DNA of 64,000 nt from Candidatus Electryonea clarkiae (GCA_030765455.1 JAVCCM010000008.1:36925-100924), one strand, 5' to 3'; counted from the first letter of the stretch, positions 8,344-18,155 are shown. Numbers and translations: made by a program. Notes: generated by a model not told the origin, from the sequence alone.

Positions 8344-9252
8344 ATGCGTGAAATACATACAGGATCATTAATTTTCCTAATCATTTTCATGTTAGCCATG
8401 CTTGGTTTTCCTGCCAGTAGTTCAGCCCTGGAAATCCTATATACCGGTTGTACCAACGGCAAATTCGAGAATTGCCGTTGTCCGAATGATCCCCTGGGCG
8501 CTGTCGAAAAGCGGCTGGCGGAGATTGATCGAAGGAGGGAGTTGGACGAGGTACTGCTGTTTGACTCCGGCGATTTTATGCCTGCCCTTATTGATACTTT
8601 GACTTCAAGGTATGTCGTTAAAGCAATGAAACTACAGGCATTTGATGCTGTCGGTGTGGGCGATCAAGAGATCATGCAGGGCAGGGTTATCCTGGATGAT
8701 ATTATAAAGAATCTCCCGGTTGTGTCAGCCAATATTGTGTTTGCAGATGGAACCCCGATAGCTCCGAAATATAAAATTATTGAAAAAGAAGGTAAGAAAT
8801 ACGCCATCACCGCAATCATTGCACCTGACGCTCTTCGATTTATCCCCCCTGAAAATGTTGATTATATAAAGGTGCTTGACCCCGATAATGCTATCAGTGA
8901 AGTCCGCGATTCCATTCCTGACGATGTTAAGCTTATCGTGCTATCCCATGCCGGTGAAGATGCAGACAAAAAATTCGCTGCAAAATGGGAAGGCGTTGAC
9001 CTGATTATCGGTGGTCATTCGCAAAGTGAGATTGAAGGAATCATTGAGAATACCGCGATTCCAATTGTCCAGGCAGGTGGAAACGGACGTTACCTCGGCG
9101 TGGCAAAATTCAGGGGTCCCAAAGTCCGTGCAGAAATAATCCCCATGCGTCCAGAATTACCGGACGACCAAAGAATTATCGATATCCTGATGCTGCTAAA
9201 ATCCGACCAGGCAAAATACAGGTTAAAAGTCCATAATCCTCATAATCATTAG
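8344..9252 (+). CDS. periplasmic UshA/5'-nucleotidase-like protein with CxCP motif
   Basis: This is a 302-residue paralogue of the lipoprotein at 3067-4041. A classical signal peptide ends after Ala28. The mature part begins LEILYTGC (Cys36), followed by CRCP (Cys44, Cys46), then FDSGDF, which keeps the metal-binding Asp, and GVGDQEIM at the place where UshA has NHEFD. GGHSQSE keeps the later His pair region. So it is less degraded than its paralogue but still lacks the Asn-His catalytic dyad. The C-terminal substrate domain of full UshA is absent. The last 90 bp are duplicated at 12663-12752 beyond the mod operon. Confidence 0.65.
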   Translation: MREIHTGSLIFLIIFMLAMLGFPASSSALEILYTGCTNGKFENCRCPNDPLGAVEKRLAEIDRRRELDEVLLFDSGDFMPALIDTLTSRYVVKAMKLQAFDAVGVGDQEIMQGRVILDDIIKNLPVVSANIVFADGTPIAPKYKIIEKEGKKYAITAIIAPDALRFIPPENVDYIKVLDPDNAISEVRDSIPDDVKLIVLSHAGEDADKKFAAKWEGVDLIIGGHSQSEIEGIIENTAIPIVQAGGNGRYLGVAKFRGPKVRAEIIPMRPELPDDQRIIDILMLLKSDQAKYRLKVHNPHNH

Positions 9253-9355
9253 GTATTAGTTCAATTGGTGTAAAAAGTTGTTAGTAACAACCATTTGTCT
9301 CAATTCTTAGTTCTTAGAATCTTCTGTAGTATTCGAACATCCGCGTCTTGAATAC

Positions 9356-9379
9356 CGTTATTCCCTGCCGTATATTACG
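9356..9379. promoter_or_regulatory. predicted ModE operator upstream of modE
   Basis: CGTTAT-N12-ATTACG is an imperfect inverted repeat (one mismatch to ATAACG) ending 20 bp before the modE ATG. It has the same 24-bp size as the better site before modA and resembles the enterobacterial ModE box as I remember it. Autoregulation by molybdate-loaded ModE is inferred. Confidence 0.45.
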
Positions 9380-9399
9380 CTCGTCATTTTGGGAAAGAT

Positions 9400-9756
9400 A
9401 TGAAAGAACCAGAGAATCAAAGCCGGTATCCTTTGGGTGGCAGAATCTGGATAGATGGTCCGGAAGGTACTTACCTCGCTTATGGTCGGGTTGTTCTGAT
9501 GGAACGTATTCGTGAGCACGGCTCAATAAGTGCGGCAGCTCGCTCTATGAACATGTCCTATCGCCATGCTTGGGAATTGGTAGAATCAATGAATAAACAA
9601 AGCCTGAATCCTGTCGTCATTAAACGTACCGGCGGAAAAGGAGGAGGTGGCGCTGTTTTGACGAAAGCAGGGGAAAATGCGATAAATTGTTTTTGGGCGG
9701 CATATCATGACTTCCAGAAATATTTGGCAAAATATTCAAAGAGGCTGGATTTGTAA
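9400..9756 (+). CDS. modE: ModE-type molybdate-responsive regulator, DNA-binding domain only
   Basis: The 118 residues match the winged-helix N-terminal domain of ModE: GRIWIDGPEGTYLAYGRVVLMERI, then HGSISAAARSMNMSYRHAWELV (helix-turn-helix) and the KRTGGKGGGGAVLT wing. The molybdate-binding MopI (TOBE) domains of E. coli ModE are missing, as is usual in many non-enteric ModE proteins; sensing may rely on another protein such as the TOBE domain of ModC. It heads the molybdate uptake genes, with a probable operator both before it and before modA. Confidence 0.88.
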   Translation: MKEPENQSRYPLGGRIWIDGPEGTYLAYGRVVLMERIREHGSISAAARSMNMSYRHAWELVESMNKQSLNPVVIKRTGGKGGGGAVLTKAGENAINCFWAAYHDFQKYLAKYSKRLDL

Positions 9757-9770
9757 TTTTTTTTTATTAC

Positions 9771-9794
9771 CGTTATATATCACAAAACATAACG
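9771..9794. promoter_or_regulatory. predicted ModE operator upstream of modA
   Basis: CGTTAT-N12-ATAACG is a perfect 6-bp-arm inverted repeat, with the left arm extended as CGTTATATAT, placed 19 bp before the modA start. Its form and position match the known logic of ModE repression of modABC when molybdate is plentiful. Recognition here is by pattern only. Confidence 0.6.
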
Positions 9795-9812
9795 ACCGGA
9801 CAGGATAACAAT

Positions 9813-10568
9813 ATGAGAAGAGTAATATTATGCTGGATGATATCAGGTTTACTCATATTACCGTTTTTAACGGAAGCGTTGTACGCGGGAGAAATAAAGA
9901 TAGCAGTGGCTTCAAATTTTACAAATGTCATCAGGGATATCAGCCGGAAATTTGAAAATCAAACCGGTCATAAAGTTATACTGATTTTCGGTTCAACAGG
10001 AAAACATTATGCTCAAATTGTAAATGGGGCGCCATTTGATATTTTTTTTGCAGCGGATGTTCAACGACCAAAATTACTGGAAGAACAAGGTTTCGCCTTG
10101 AAGGGAAGCCGCTTCACGTATGCTATAGGAAAACTGGCGCTGTGGAGTCCTCAAGACAACTATGTGGACAAATCTGGCGAGATATTACGACACGGGGATT
10201 TTCGCCACCTGGCTATTGCTAATCCAAAACTTGCTCCGTATGGGGAAGCTGCGAGGGCTGTTTTACAATCACTGGATCTCTGGGATAGTCTGCACAAAAA
10301 ATTGGTGCGTGGTGAAAACATCAGCCAGGCATTTCAGCTTATCAAAAGTGGTAATGCTGAACTCGGATTGGTGGCTTTATCACAGGTAATACAGGCAGGA
10401 TATTATCAGACAGATACTTTTTGGGTTGTACCTGAGGAGCTGTATCCACCAATAGAACAGCAAGTTGTATTGTTGAAAGACAATCCAATTGCACGAGCCT
10501 ATCTGAAATTCATACAGACTGATGAAATAAAAGAGATGATTTGCAGTTTTGGTTATAGTACAAAATGA
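9813..10568 (+). CDS. modA: molybdate ABC transporter, periplasmic binding protein
   Basis: The 251-residue protein has a signal peptide (residues 1-25, ending LYAGE). The mature part reads IKIAVASNFTNVIRDI, then FGSTGKHYAQI, GAPFDIFFAADVQRP and IANPKLAPYG, the ligand-contact blocks of ModA. It captures molybdate or tungstate and hands it to ModB. An AGGA site lies 9 bases before the ATG. modB follows after a 230-bp gap that is filled by an inverted-repeat element, which is unusual inside a mod operon. Confidence 0.93.
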   Translation: MRRVILCWMISGLLILPFLTEALYAGEIKIAVASNFTNVIRDISRKFENQTGHKVILIFGSTGKHYAQIVNGAPFDIFFAADVQRPKLLEEQGFALKGSRFTYAIGKLALWSPQDNYVDKSGEILRHGDFRHLAIANPKLAPYGEAARAVLQSLDLWDSLHKKLVRGENISQAFQLIKSGNAELGLVALSQVIQAGYYQTDTFWVVPEELYPPIEQQVVLLKDNPIARAYLKFIQTDEIKEMICSFGYSTK

Positions 10569-10634
10569 CATCTGTCGAATATGGCAAAAACTTCAAATGT
10601 TTGTACGTTCTTGATAAATATAGTAATTACTAAA

Positions 10635-10740
10635 ATTCCGCCGTCATTGCGAGCGAAGCGAAGCAATCTCATATTTCGAACAACTACTTTGTTATTTGGG
10701 GATTGCTTCGTCGCTTCGCTTCCTCGCAATGACGGAATAT
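10635..10740. repeat. inverted-repeat element between modA and modB
   Basis: The left arm TCATTGCGAGCGAAGCGAAG pairs with the right arm reading GCTTCGCTTCCTCGCAATGA, and GCAATCTC pairs with GGGATTGC, so most of the 105 bp folds into one long hairpin. It belongs to the gtcattgcgag-type hairpin repeats common in many bacterial genomes. A small ORF reading through it (10581-10784) is not a gene. Confidence 0.8.
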
Positions 10741-10800
10741 TAATGAGATATACTATACATACTCACTCTATGTTTTATAGATGATTGTTAAGGTAACAGG

Positions 10801-11487
10801 TTGGATATGCTAACAGAAAATGATATTTCGGCATTATGGATCACATTTAAGCTGGCTGGTCTGACAACGCTGATTCTCCTGTTATTAGGGACGCCGTTGG
10901 CGTGGTGGCTGGCAAATACCCGTAACCGTTTCAAAACAATTATAGAGGCGGTGGTTGCATTGCCATTAGTGCTGCCCCCAACAGTTCTTGGATTTTATTT
11001 TCTGATCGTACTCGGTCCCTATGGACCATTGGGAAAGTTGATGCTGCTTACCGGCGGACATTCTCTGGCTTTTACTTTTGCAGGTCTGGTTGTAGGATCG
11101 GTTTTTTACTCGATGCCCTTCGTAGTTCAACCTTTACAGAACGCGTTTATTACCATCGGAAAACGTTCCATGGAAGTTGCCGCCACTTTGCGGGCTTCTC
11201 CGGTTGACCGTTTTTTTTCTATTGCCCTGCCTTTAGCGCGACCGGGTTTCCTGACCGCTACCGTTCTTGGTTTTGCTCATACAGTGGGTGAATTTGGTGT
11301 GGTTTTAATGATCGGCGGTAATATTCCCGGCGAAACACATGTTTTATCGATTGCAATTTATGATCATGTGGAATCATTGGAATATGGTCAGGCTCACGTG
11401 TTGGCGGGAGGGCTTCTGGTGATTTCATTTATTCTGTTGTTGCTGGTATATGGATTAAATCGTCGATTCAGGATTGTATTTTCATGA
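10801..11487 (+). CDS. modB: molybdate ABC transporter permease
   Basis: This is a 228-residue inner-membrane permease with five predicted spans. It carries the family blocks [28 protein letters not shown] and the EAA loop [21 protein letters not shown], then [20 protein letters not shown], which is diagnostic for ModB. TTG at 10801 is preceded by AAGG at 7 bases; ATG at 10807 is the alternative start. It overlaps modC by 4 bp (ATGA). Confidence 0.93.
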   Translation: MDMLTENDISALWITFKLAGLTTLILLLLGTPLAWWLANTRNRFKTIIEAVVALPLVLPPTVLGFYFLIVLGPYGPLGKLMLLTGGHSLAFTFAGLVVGSVFYSMPFVVQPLQNAFITIGKRSMEVAATLRASPVDRFFSIALPLARPGFLTATVLGFAHTVGEFGVVLMIGGNIPGETHVLSIAIYDHVESLEYGQAHVLAGGLLVISFILLLLVYGLNRRFRIVFS

Positions 11488-12551
11488 CTATTGAAGCCAG
11501 GTTTCGTTTAAAAAGAGGTAGTTTTACCCTGGACGCTGACTTGACTGTTCCGGCGCAGTGTTTTACCTGTATTCTTGGTCCCTCCGGGTCAGGTAAAACA
11601 ACCCTTTTAAGGGCTATAGCCGGACTGACAAAATGTCGTGACGGCTATTTTAGAATAGGTGAATATATATGGCAGGAGGGTGATTATTATACACCTCCTC
11701 ATAAACGTCCCCTGGGTTATGTTTTTCAAGAACCAAGCTTGTTTCCACATATGTTGGTAAAACAGAACCTGGAATACGGATTCAAAAGAATACCGGCTCT
11801 GGAGCGGCGAATAAAATTTGAAGAGGCGATTTCATTACTGGGATTACAACCATTTCTTGAGAGGAATTCCAACAGTCTGTCAGGCGGTGAACGACAACGA
11901 GTTGCTATTGCCCGGGCGATACTGACCAGCCCAAAATTGTTGCTGATGGATGAACCACTGGCTTCCCTGGATTCCGAGAGCAAAAGAGGTATAATCCCCT
12001 ATCTGGCAACACTGCATACGAACCTGGAGATTCCTGTTTTTTATGTGAGTCATTCACATGATGAAATAGCGCAGCTTGCGGATACTTTGGTGTTTTTGGA
12101 TGCCGGCAAAGTGAAAAAAGTCACACGGATTACAGGCAGGAATACAAGCATCGATCTTCCCCTGGAGCCTGGTAAAGATAACTGGGCTATCATTGAAGCT
12201 AAAGTCGCTGGATACGACAATGAATTCAATCTTACTTATGCCGATTTCTCCGGTGGATGTTTTTATATTGCCTGCGGTGAACTGCCAATTGATTCTCCAA
12301 TCCGGTTACGTGTTATGGCAGGGGATGTAAGCCTTAGCCTGGATTTTCAAGAGGAAACAAGCGTTCTGAATATTTTCCCGGTTTATATTGAAGAAATCTC
12401 AACCAACGATGCTGCAACAATGACAGTACGATTGGATTTACTGGGCACCCCAATACTTGCCCAAATCACTCGCAAATCAGCTCATGCACTAAAATTGGAG
12501 AAGCATAAAAAAGTATATGCTCATATCAAAAATGTTGCACTAATACATTAA
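11484..12551 (+). CDS. modC: molybdate ABC transporter ATP-binding protein
   Basis: The 355-residue ATPase drives molybdate import. Walker [11 protein letters not shown] (residues about 33-42), Q-loop in [11 protein letters not shown], signature [15 protein letters not shown], Walker B LLLMDEP and the H-loop SHSHDE are intact. Residues about 290-355 form a TOBE/Mop-like domain ([21 protein letters not shown]), which in ModC can bind molybdate for feedback control. It is the last gene of the mod group; a duplicated fragment of the gene before modE lies 110 bp downstream. Confidence 0.93.
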   Translation: MTIEARFRLKRGSFTLDADLTVPAQCFTCILGPSGSGKTTLLRAIAGLTKCRDGYFRIGEYIWQEGDYYTPPHKRPLGYVFQEPSLFPHMLVKQNLEYGFKRIPALERRIKFEEAISLLGLQPFLERNSNSLSGGERQRVAIARAILTSPKLLLMDEPLASLDSESKRGIIPYLATLHTNLEIPVFYVSHSHDEIAQLADTLVFLDAGKVKKVTRITGRNTSIDLPLEPGKDNWAIIEAKVAGYDNEFNLTYADFSGGCFYIACGELPIDSPIRLRVMAGDVSLSLDFQEETSVLNIFPVYIEEISTNDAATMTVRLDLLGTPILAQITRKSAHALKLEKHKKVYAHIKNVALIH

Positions 12552-12662
12552 AAGTTCTCCCTGAATAAAATCCCATTCGCTGTGATAATATTTGATTTCA
12601 TCATTCCCACATATACCTCAAACTCATGTCGAATTCACTCAGGATATTCACAGCATGCCATG

Positions 12663-12752
12663 GATGACCAAAGAATTATCGATATCCTGATGCTGCTAAA
12701 ATCCGACCAGGCAAAATACAGGCAAAAAGTTCATAATCCTCATAATCATTAG
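12663..12752 (+). pseudogene. duplicated 3' end of the UshA-like gene 8344-9252
   Basis: These 90 bases match positions 9163-9252, the last 30 codons of the UshA-like gene including its stop, with four mismatches. The offset between copies is exactly 3500 bp. No start or upstream homology is present. The copies bracket modE-modA-modB-modC, so the block was probably inserted or rearranged at this spot. The rest of the 12552-12912 gap shows nothing else except an AT-rich stretch before the next gene. Confidence 0.85.
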
Positions 12753-12912
12753 TCTCATAAAAAATATTATAAATTATCAACTACGAACTACTTGATTCCA
12801 GGCAGAAAATCAGTTAATTTATAATAAGCATAACTATCCTCATTTGAACTTGATAAATGGAAGATAATATTTGTTATTATAATATTTTGAAAAGAGAAGA
12901 AAGAACGCAAAC

Positions 12913-15213
12913 ATGCGAACGAATTACATACGTAAGCTTCTTTTTCCCCACCAGTTAATAATCATCTTTATTATTTCAACCCACTTTTTTCCTATATATG
13001 CGCAGATCTGGACGAATAACGGACCGCCGGGAGGTTGTGTAAATTCGCTTGAGGTCGCAGCATGGGACGACGAAATATATTTTGTGGGAACCTGCGAAGC
13101 CGGGATGTGGCGATATTCAGTCGAGGATTCTTGTTGGGAGGAGTGCAATAGCGGTATGCCATGGCTTACATTTTATCCCGAGCCTTATGAAATAGAGGGA
13201 ATATATCCCGAAGTATTAGATATTTTAACTCATCCGTTAATTGAAGATAAAATCTGGATAGCGCTTAGAGACCATGGCGTCTGGATAAGTGAAAATGGAG
13301 GTAATTCATGGTATCAGACCGAAGAATCAAGCATTTCATTTTTTGATTTACACATCCATGCCAGCCATCCGGACACGCTGTTCGGGGCGACATTGCGGGA
13401 AGATTTCATTTTACAGAGCCATAATGGTGGTGAAACATGGGATACTGTCACAGGTGTTCCTGCTGGAGCTATTACCTCAGTACCTGTCAATCCCGATCAT
13501 ATTTTTGCCGGACAAAAAGAAAGCTTTAATGGAGGACGAACATGGTCCGATATGGGGCAATACCCTGGTAATCTAAACCAGATGACAGTTGAGTTGGAGA
13601 TTGATCCTGTGGATCAAGCAACCTTGTGGGCAATAACATCGGAACCTTTTTCCGGTTCAAATGCAAACCTTCTGAAATCAAGCAACCAGGGCAGAACCTG
13701 GGAACGTATAAGAGGATTGCCTTATTCTGATCTCTATTCACTGAAAATCAGCAGAAGCAGGTCTGTCCTGGTCACGAGAAGATATTCAAACGTTACACTT
13801 ATACGAAGCGACGACTTTGGCGAGACATGGCAGGATTATAATTGGACCGGTCATCCTGATTCAATCAATTTCAAGGGATGGATCAGGGATATTATTATTC
13901 TTGATCCCGATGCCGCAAATATTCTTTTCGCCACCATATCCTCAATCTATCATTCAACAGACGGTGGCGAGAGTGTCGAACCTTTTGAAACAGGATTTGT
14001 TGCCGCCCAAACAATTAGCCTGGCTCATGTTTCAGGTCCCCCGGAAACAGTCTTCGCTGGTACTTTGTCGGGTGTTTACTCCAGTTCAAATCATGGTGTA
14101 ACATGGGAGAAATTAAATGACTGGGTGTGTAATAAAATCGCTGTGATAAATTATGACCATTTAACAATCTTTTTGATGACAAAAGCGATTTTTGATGGAA
14201 ATATATTTCGTTCTTCAGACGGCGGTGAATCATGGGAAAATATTTTTTATTTTGATGGAGCTGGATATCAGAGTTCTACGCTGGTAACAAATCAAATATT
14301 CCCTGATACAGTCTGGTTTTCAACTGACATAGATGACAGCATTACTGTTTATAGAAGCGTCAATGGTGGTGATAACTGGAACCAGGTTTTCTCGGAATAC
14401 AATCCACGTAACAGAGCGCTTGGAAGATTACGTTATAACCCTCAAAATCCGGAAGAGATATATGTTTGCGGGACCAATCTGTATCGAAGTACAGATGCCG
14501 GTACAAACTGGCGTGCGATCTCCACTCCGGGTGATGTTGTTTATGATGTTGTCGTTGGTTTCAATGATCCCGGGACTCTTGTAATTGAAGGTTATAACGG
14601 AATCTATCTTTCTACGGATTTTGGCGAAACCTGGGAAAATTTCAGCTCAGGTTTGATTAACTTGTTTGCATCAAATGGAAAACTGGAATTACTTGATCCT
14701 GAAACAGACAAATTAGCTTATCAGCAGGGAAAGGGTTATTCAATACATAGCTCATCACGAGGCGTATTCATAAGATCATTGGATGATGAACAATGGGAAT
14801 TGACAAATTATTCTGATAATCAAGGGCAAACATGGAATATTCACGCTCTTGAAAACGGCGAATTAGCTGTAGCCACCTCGAACCGCGGGGTATTCATTTC
14901 AAGTTATTTGACTGATTTAGATGAGGGAAATTACCGCCTGGTTCAGCCGGTTGTATTTTCAGTTGGAGACCCATATCCCAATCCATTCAATTCATCAACA
15001 AAACTTGATTTCAATCTTATTAATCCAGGTTTAGTTAGGTTTAGTCTGTATAACCATCTCGGCAAACTTGTTTTGTCAAAAAACAGCATTTACCAGGTTC
15101 CGGGAATTTATTCTTTCAGTTTGCATGCTGGAGAACATGCCTCCGGTGTATATTTCCTTTCCATAAACACAAATTCAGGATCAGACACAAAAAGACTTGT
15201 TTATTTAAAATAA
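12913..15213 (+). CDS. secreted BNR/Asp-box repeat protein with T9SS sorting domain
   Basis: The 766-residue protein has a signal peptide (residues 1-30, ending IYAQ). At least ten Asp-box-like repeats of the pattern S-x-(D/N)-x-G-x-(T/S)-W are seen, such as ENGGNSWYQT, HNGGETWDTV, DDFGETWQDY, SDGGESWENI and TDFGETWENF. They predict one or two beta-propellers of the sortilin/sialidase shape. Asp-boxes stabilise propellers and do not by themselves imply sialidase activity; no sialidase Arg triad was recognised. Residues about 685-766 are a T9SS type A sorting domain (PYPNPFNSST, then SGVYFLSI and KRLVYLK). It is exported to the surface and its ligand is unknown. Confidence 0.85.
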   Translation: MRTNYIRKLLFPHQLIIIFIISTHFFPIYAQIWTNNGPPGGCVNSLEVAAWDDEIYFVGTCEAGMWRYSVEDSCWEECNSGMPWLTFYPEPYEIEGIYPEVLDILTHPLIEDKIWIALRDHGVWISENGGNSWYQTEESSISFFDLHIHASHPDTLFGATLREDFILQSHNGGETWDTVTGVPAGAITSVPVNPDHIFAGQKESFNGGRTWSDMGQYPGNLNQMTVELEIDPVDQATLWAITSEPFSGSNANLLKSSNQGRTWERIRGLPYSDLYSLKISRSRSVLVTRRYSNVTLIRSDDFGETWQDYNWTGHPDSINFKGWIRDIIILDPDAANILFATISSIYHSTDGGESVEPFETGFVAAQTISLAHVSGPPETVFAGTLSGVYSSSNHGVTWEKLNDWVCNKIAVINYDHLTIFLMTKAIFDGNIFRSSDGGESWENIFYFDGAGYQSSTLVTNQIFPDTVWFSTDIDDSITVYRSVNGGDNWNQVFSEYNPRNRALGRLRYNPQNPEEIYVCGTNLYRSTDAGTNWRAISTPGDVVYDVVVGFNDPGTLVIEGYNGIYLSTDFGETWENFSSGLINLFASNGKLELLDPETDKLAYQQGKGYSIHSSSRGVFIRSLDDEQWELTNYSDNQGQTWNIHALENGELAVATSNRGVFISSYLTDLDEGNYRLVQPVVFSVGDPYPNPFNSSTKLDFNLINPGLVRFSLYNHLGKLVLSKNSIYQVPGIYSFSLHAGEHASGVYFLSINTNSGSDTKRLVYLK

Positions 15214-15330
15214 TACAACAATTTGGTTACAAAGATGGTGGGTACGGAATGCTAAAGAAATCCTAAGTGGGTAGATTCAATTGTAATTATAGGATAGTGT
15301 TATTGTTAAACTAATAAAGGAGAAGGCATT

Positions 15331-18075
15331 ATGTTACGCTGGTTACTAAGTATTATTTTTCTTGTGATTATTTGCACAAACAGTTGGGCTCTTTCAACTT
15401 CACCTCTTGGAATGTCAATTGATTACGATACCTTATTAGGGGCTGGTTCTGATGTTGATATTGAGATTGATTTAGAAGCTTTTGATGATGTTGACAATGT
15501 TGTGATCACTGTCAAATTGACCGATCCGAAAGGAACGGCAACCATTGATCAATCAATAGTTTCTATAGGTAAGATGGATTCTTCAGATCAGAATACGAAT
15601 ACCTGTACTATAGAACCGCCTTTGATGTTCGATGGCAGGATAAATATCCTTGCCAGCGGTGAGATATATGGCTACCAGGTTTCTTGTGTTGAAGAGATTC
15701 TTTTAGATTCCAAGGCAGATGGAATGCATCTTGTTGGAATTCGTGAGAGGGAAAACAATCCATATATTTATCCGGTTCCTCTTAATGATTATAATCCTGA
15801 ACCACTAACTGTTATAACAGTCCCGGCAACAATCCATGATGTTAATGATGACACAATCGCAATACCCGAACCTAATCTTGATGATTTATTTGTAATAGGT
15901 GAACCGAGGGGAGAGCTGGATGAGGATACACTTGGGATATTCAATGTACAACTCACCTTCGAAGGTCAATTGGAATGGACATCTTATTTTGATGACGAGC
16001 AGTTGAGGCCATTCTGCAATATTCGCATACATATATACAATTATGATACAGGATGGATATCTCGTCAGCACTGGTCAGGATATGCAGATGAAAATGGTGA
16101 ATACAGTATCCAGACTGAAGCAGGGGGAGATATTTTGGCATTCAGGCTTGATGACGAAAATGATCCAATCGCACATTTCCGAGTTGAGATTGAATTTAGA
16201 GATCAAGAGAACAATAGAATTACAGGGGAAGAAGATGTACCGATAGACTTAATTATCGGATATGGATGCTATCAACCGGGATTCAATACTACAAGGAATA
16301 TTGGTTATTTAGTTAATCGGGATGCTCGTCCAGATTTACTAGAACTTTCCAGTATGTGGACAGCGTTGTGGGATGCAAAGAATTTCGCTTATTCTATAAA
16401 CCAGTTTCAAAGAACCGTGCGAGTTAAACACGTTATGAATGATGAAACCTATACTAACCACCCACGTGCTAATGGATATTATAATCGTGTTACTTATCCT
16501 GATCGAATAAATGTTAAGGTAGGTGAGACTAATTCTGATAGAACATTACTGCATGAATATGGTCATCTTTATCAGCATTGGCATTTTGAAGATTGGCCTT
16601 GGGACGATTATGATAGCGATTATTATCGGCATTTACCCTCGAACGAATGGACAGCAATGTTAGAAGGTTTTGCTGACTTTTACTTTTGTCTAGCTACTCT
16701 TTATAGTGAATATAATACTAGTGCTTATTATTATGGTCATGATCTTGGAGAGGATAACAGAGATTGGGTTCCAGAAGATGGACCAGAAGTTATCCATAGT
16801 GTAGTAAATCTCTGGTGGGATCTGGTTGATTTAGATAATGATTTATTTTTAGAGCCACCGGAGCCACCTCCTTCTTGTGGAGACGGTAAAGATGATTATA
16901 ATGGTTTCTCTGATAGAATAAATATGGGGTACGAGTATTTTTTCGAAGTACTTGATTATCTCTCTGATCTTGATGAAGGTCATGATTTTTGGGATCACCC
17001 ACTGGAAGAAATGGAAGCCTATCTTATTTCTGACTTTCAATATACAGGAGATGCCGATTATTATATCCAGCAAGTATTCGAAATGAATGGTATGGATTGG
17101 GATCCTCTTGATCATGATCCTTCATTCACCGACATCGGACTCGTTTATGCGCCTACAACATGGCTTTGGAGGCAACTAATCAATACAACATTTTACGTTA
17201 ACTATAGTCCACAACAAGTGTGGCAGGATTATGAATATACATGGCACTATCGAGTACCAGATGCCGATTGGATAGAATTCGGCGTAAACTACCATCGTGC
17301 GAGTTTAAATAATATCGAGATGCTTTATAGTCACCTTGATATAAAGTGCAAAGTAGAATCCCAATTAACTCAAGATTATGGTGAAACGACACATAGAATA
17401 GTAAGAATCTTTCCTCCTTTGTATCATCCGGAAAACGTGACACTGGATTATGGTGTGGAAAATCATGTCAGAATATCTTGGGATATGGTTCATACAAGCG
17501 ATGATCTTGCAGGTTATTTGGTTACTCGCAATACTGGTAATGGAGAAGATGAAATTTCCGATTTTTTGGATTCGGATGTTCTTCAATACGTTGATCTCAA
17601 TTATTATTTATGCGGAAATGGTGATGACCCCGGTGCTATAAGGGGAGATTACCGTGTTTATTCGTTTGAAATAGATAGCCTCGGTTGTCCTGCATATCCT
17701 GATGAAGAGCCAGACTGTGTTAGCGGTTGGATTTCAACAGAACCACATGTTTATGGTGGGCTTCCTAAGCGAACTGTAACGAAAATAGAACCTATCCCCA
17801 ATGATTATGAATTTCTAAAAATGTATCCTAATCCATTCAATGCAACAATAAACGTTCCTATTGCATTACCAGAGGATAACAAAGTAAATATCGCGATTTT
17901 CAATATCAAAGGACAAAAAATCATTACTCTGGCAGACAACGAATTCCAGGCAGGTTATCATAATCTATCTTGGAATAGTAATTCCAAAGAGGGATTTGCG
18001 TCTTCAGGAATTTACTTCGTGGTTATGAAATCCTCTGAATTCATGGATACTCAAAAAATCTTATTAATCAAGTAG
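15331..18075 (+). CDS. secreted HEYGH zinc metalloprotease-like protein with T9SS sorting domain
   Basis: This is a 914-residue exported protein; residues 1-20 are a signal peptide ending SWA. Residues 1-330 are beta-rich, including a carboxypeptidase-regulatory-like strand set near 225-290. A gluzincin-type zinc site is present: LLHEYGHLYQHW with His408, Glu409, His412, and EGFADF with Glu445 as likely third ligand, 33 residues after the second His. Residues 700-780 look like a fibronectin type III domain (YHPENVTLDYG to SWDM). Residues 830-914 form a T9SS type A sorting domain (MYPNPFNATINV, FNIKGQKI, SSGIYFVV). An AGGAG site stands 8 bases before the ATG. Peptidase family could not be assigned. 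Confidence 0.8.
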   Translation: MLRWLLSIIFLVIICTNSWALSTSPLGMSIDYDTLLGAGSDVDIEIDLEAFDDVDNVVITVKLTDPKGTATIDQSIVSIGKMDSSDQNTNTCTIEPPLMFDGRINILASGEIYGYQVSCVEEILLDSKADGMHLVGIRERENNPYIYPVPLNDYNPEPLTVITVPATIHDVNDDTIAIPEPNLDDLFVIGEPRGELDEDTLGIFNVQLTFEGQLEWTSYFDDEQLRPFCNIRIHIYNYDTGWISRQHWSGYADENGEYSIQTEAGGDILAFRLDDENDPIAHFRVEIEFRDQENNRITGEEDVPIDLIIGYGCYQPGFNTTRNIGYLVNRDARPDLLELSSMWTALWDAKNFAYSINQFQRTVRVKHVMNDETYTNHPRANGYYNRVTYPDRINVKVGETNSDRTLLHEYGHLYQHWHFEDWPWDDYDSDYYRHLPSNEWTAMLEGFADFYFCLATLYSEYNTSAYYYGHDLGEDNRDWVPEDGPEVIHSVVNLWWDLVDLDNDLFLEPPEPPPSCGDGKDDYNGFSDRINMGYEYFFEVLDYLSDLDEGHDFWDHPLEEMEAYLISDFQYTGDADYYIQQVFEMNGMDWDPLDHDPSFTDIGLVYAPTTWLWRQLINTTFYVNYSPQQVWQDYEYTWHYRVPDADWIEFGVNYHRASLNNIEMLYSHLDIKCKVESQLTQDYGETTHRIVRIFPPLYHPENVTLDYGVENHVRISWDMVHTSDDLAGYLVTRNTGNGEDEISDFLDSDVLQYVDLNYYLCGNGDDPGAIRGDYRVYSFEIDSLGCPAYPDEEPDCVSGWISTEPHVYGGLPKRTVTKIEPIPNDYEFLKMYPNPFNATINVPIALPEDNKVNIAIFNIKGQKIITLADNEFQAGYHNLSWNSNSKEGFASSGIYFVVMKSSEFMDTQKILLIK

Positions 18076-18155
18076 AAGGAGATCAACCTCAATATTATTT
18101 TGAAAGTTGTCCTCTGGCGCACACAAATGGAATTAATAATTCCACACTAAATTTC

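Noticed and set aside
10581..10784. 67-codon forward ORF between modA and modB
   Set aside because: It is mostly the inverted-repeat element read as protein.
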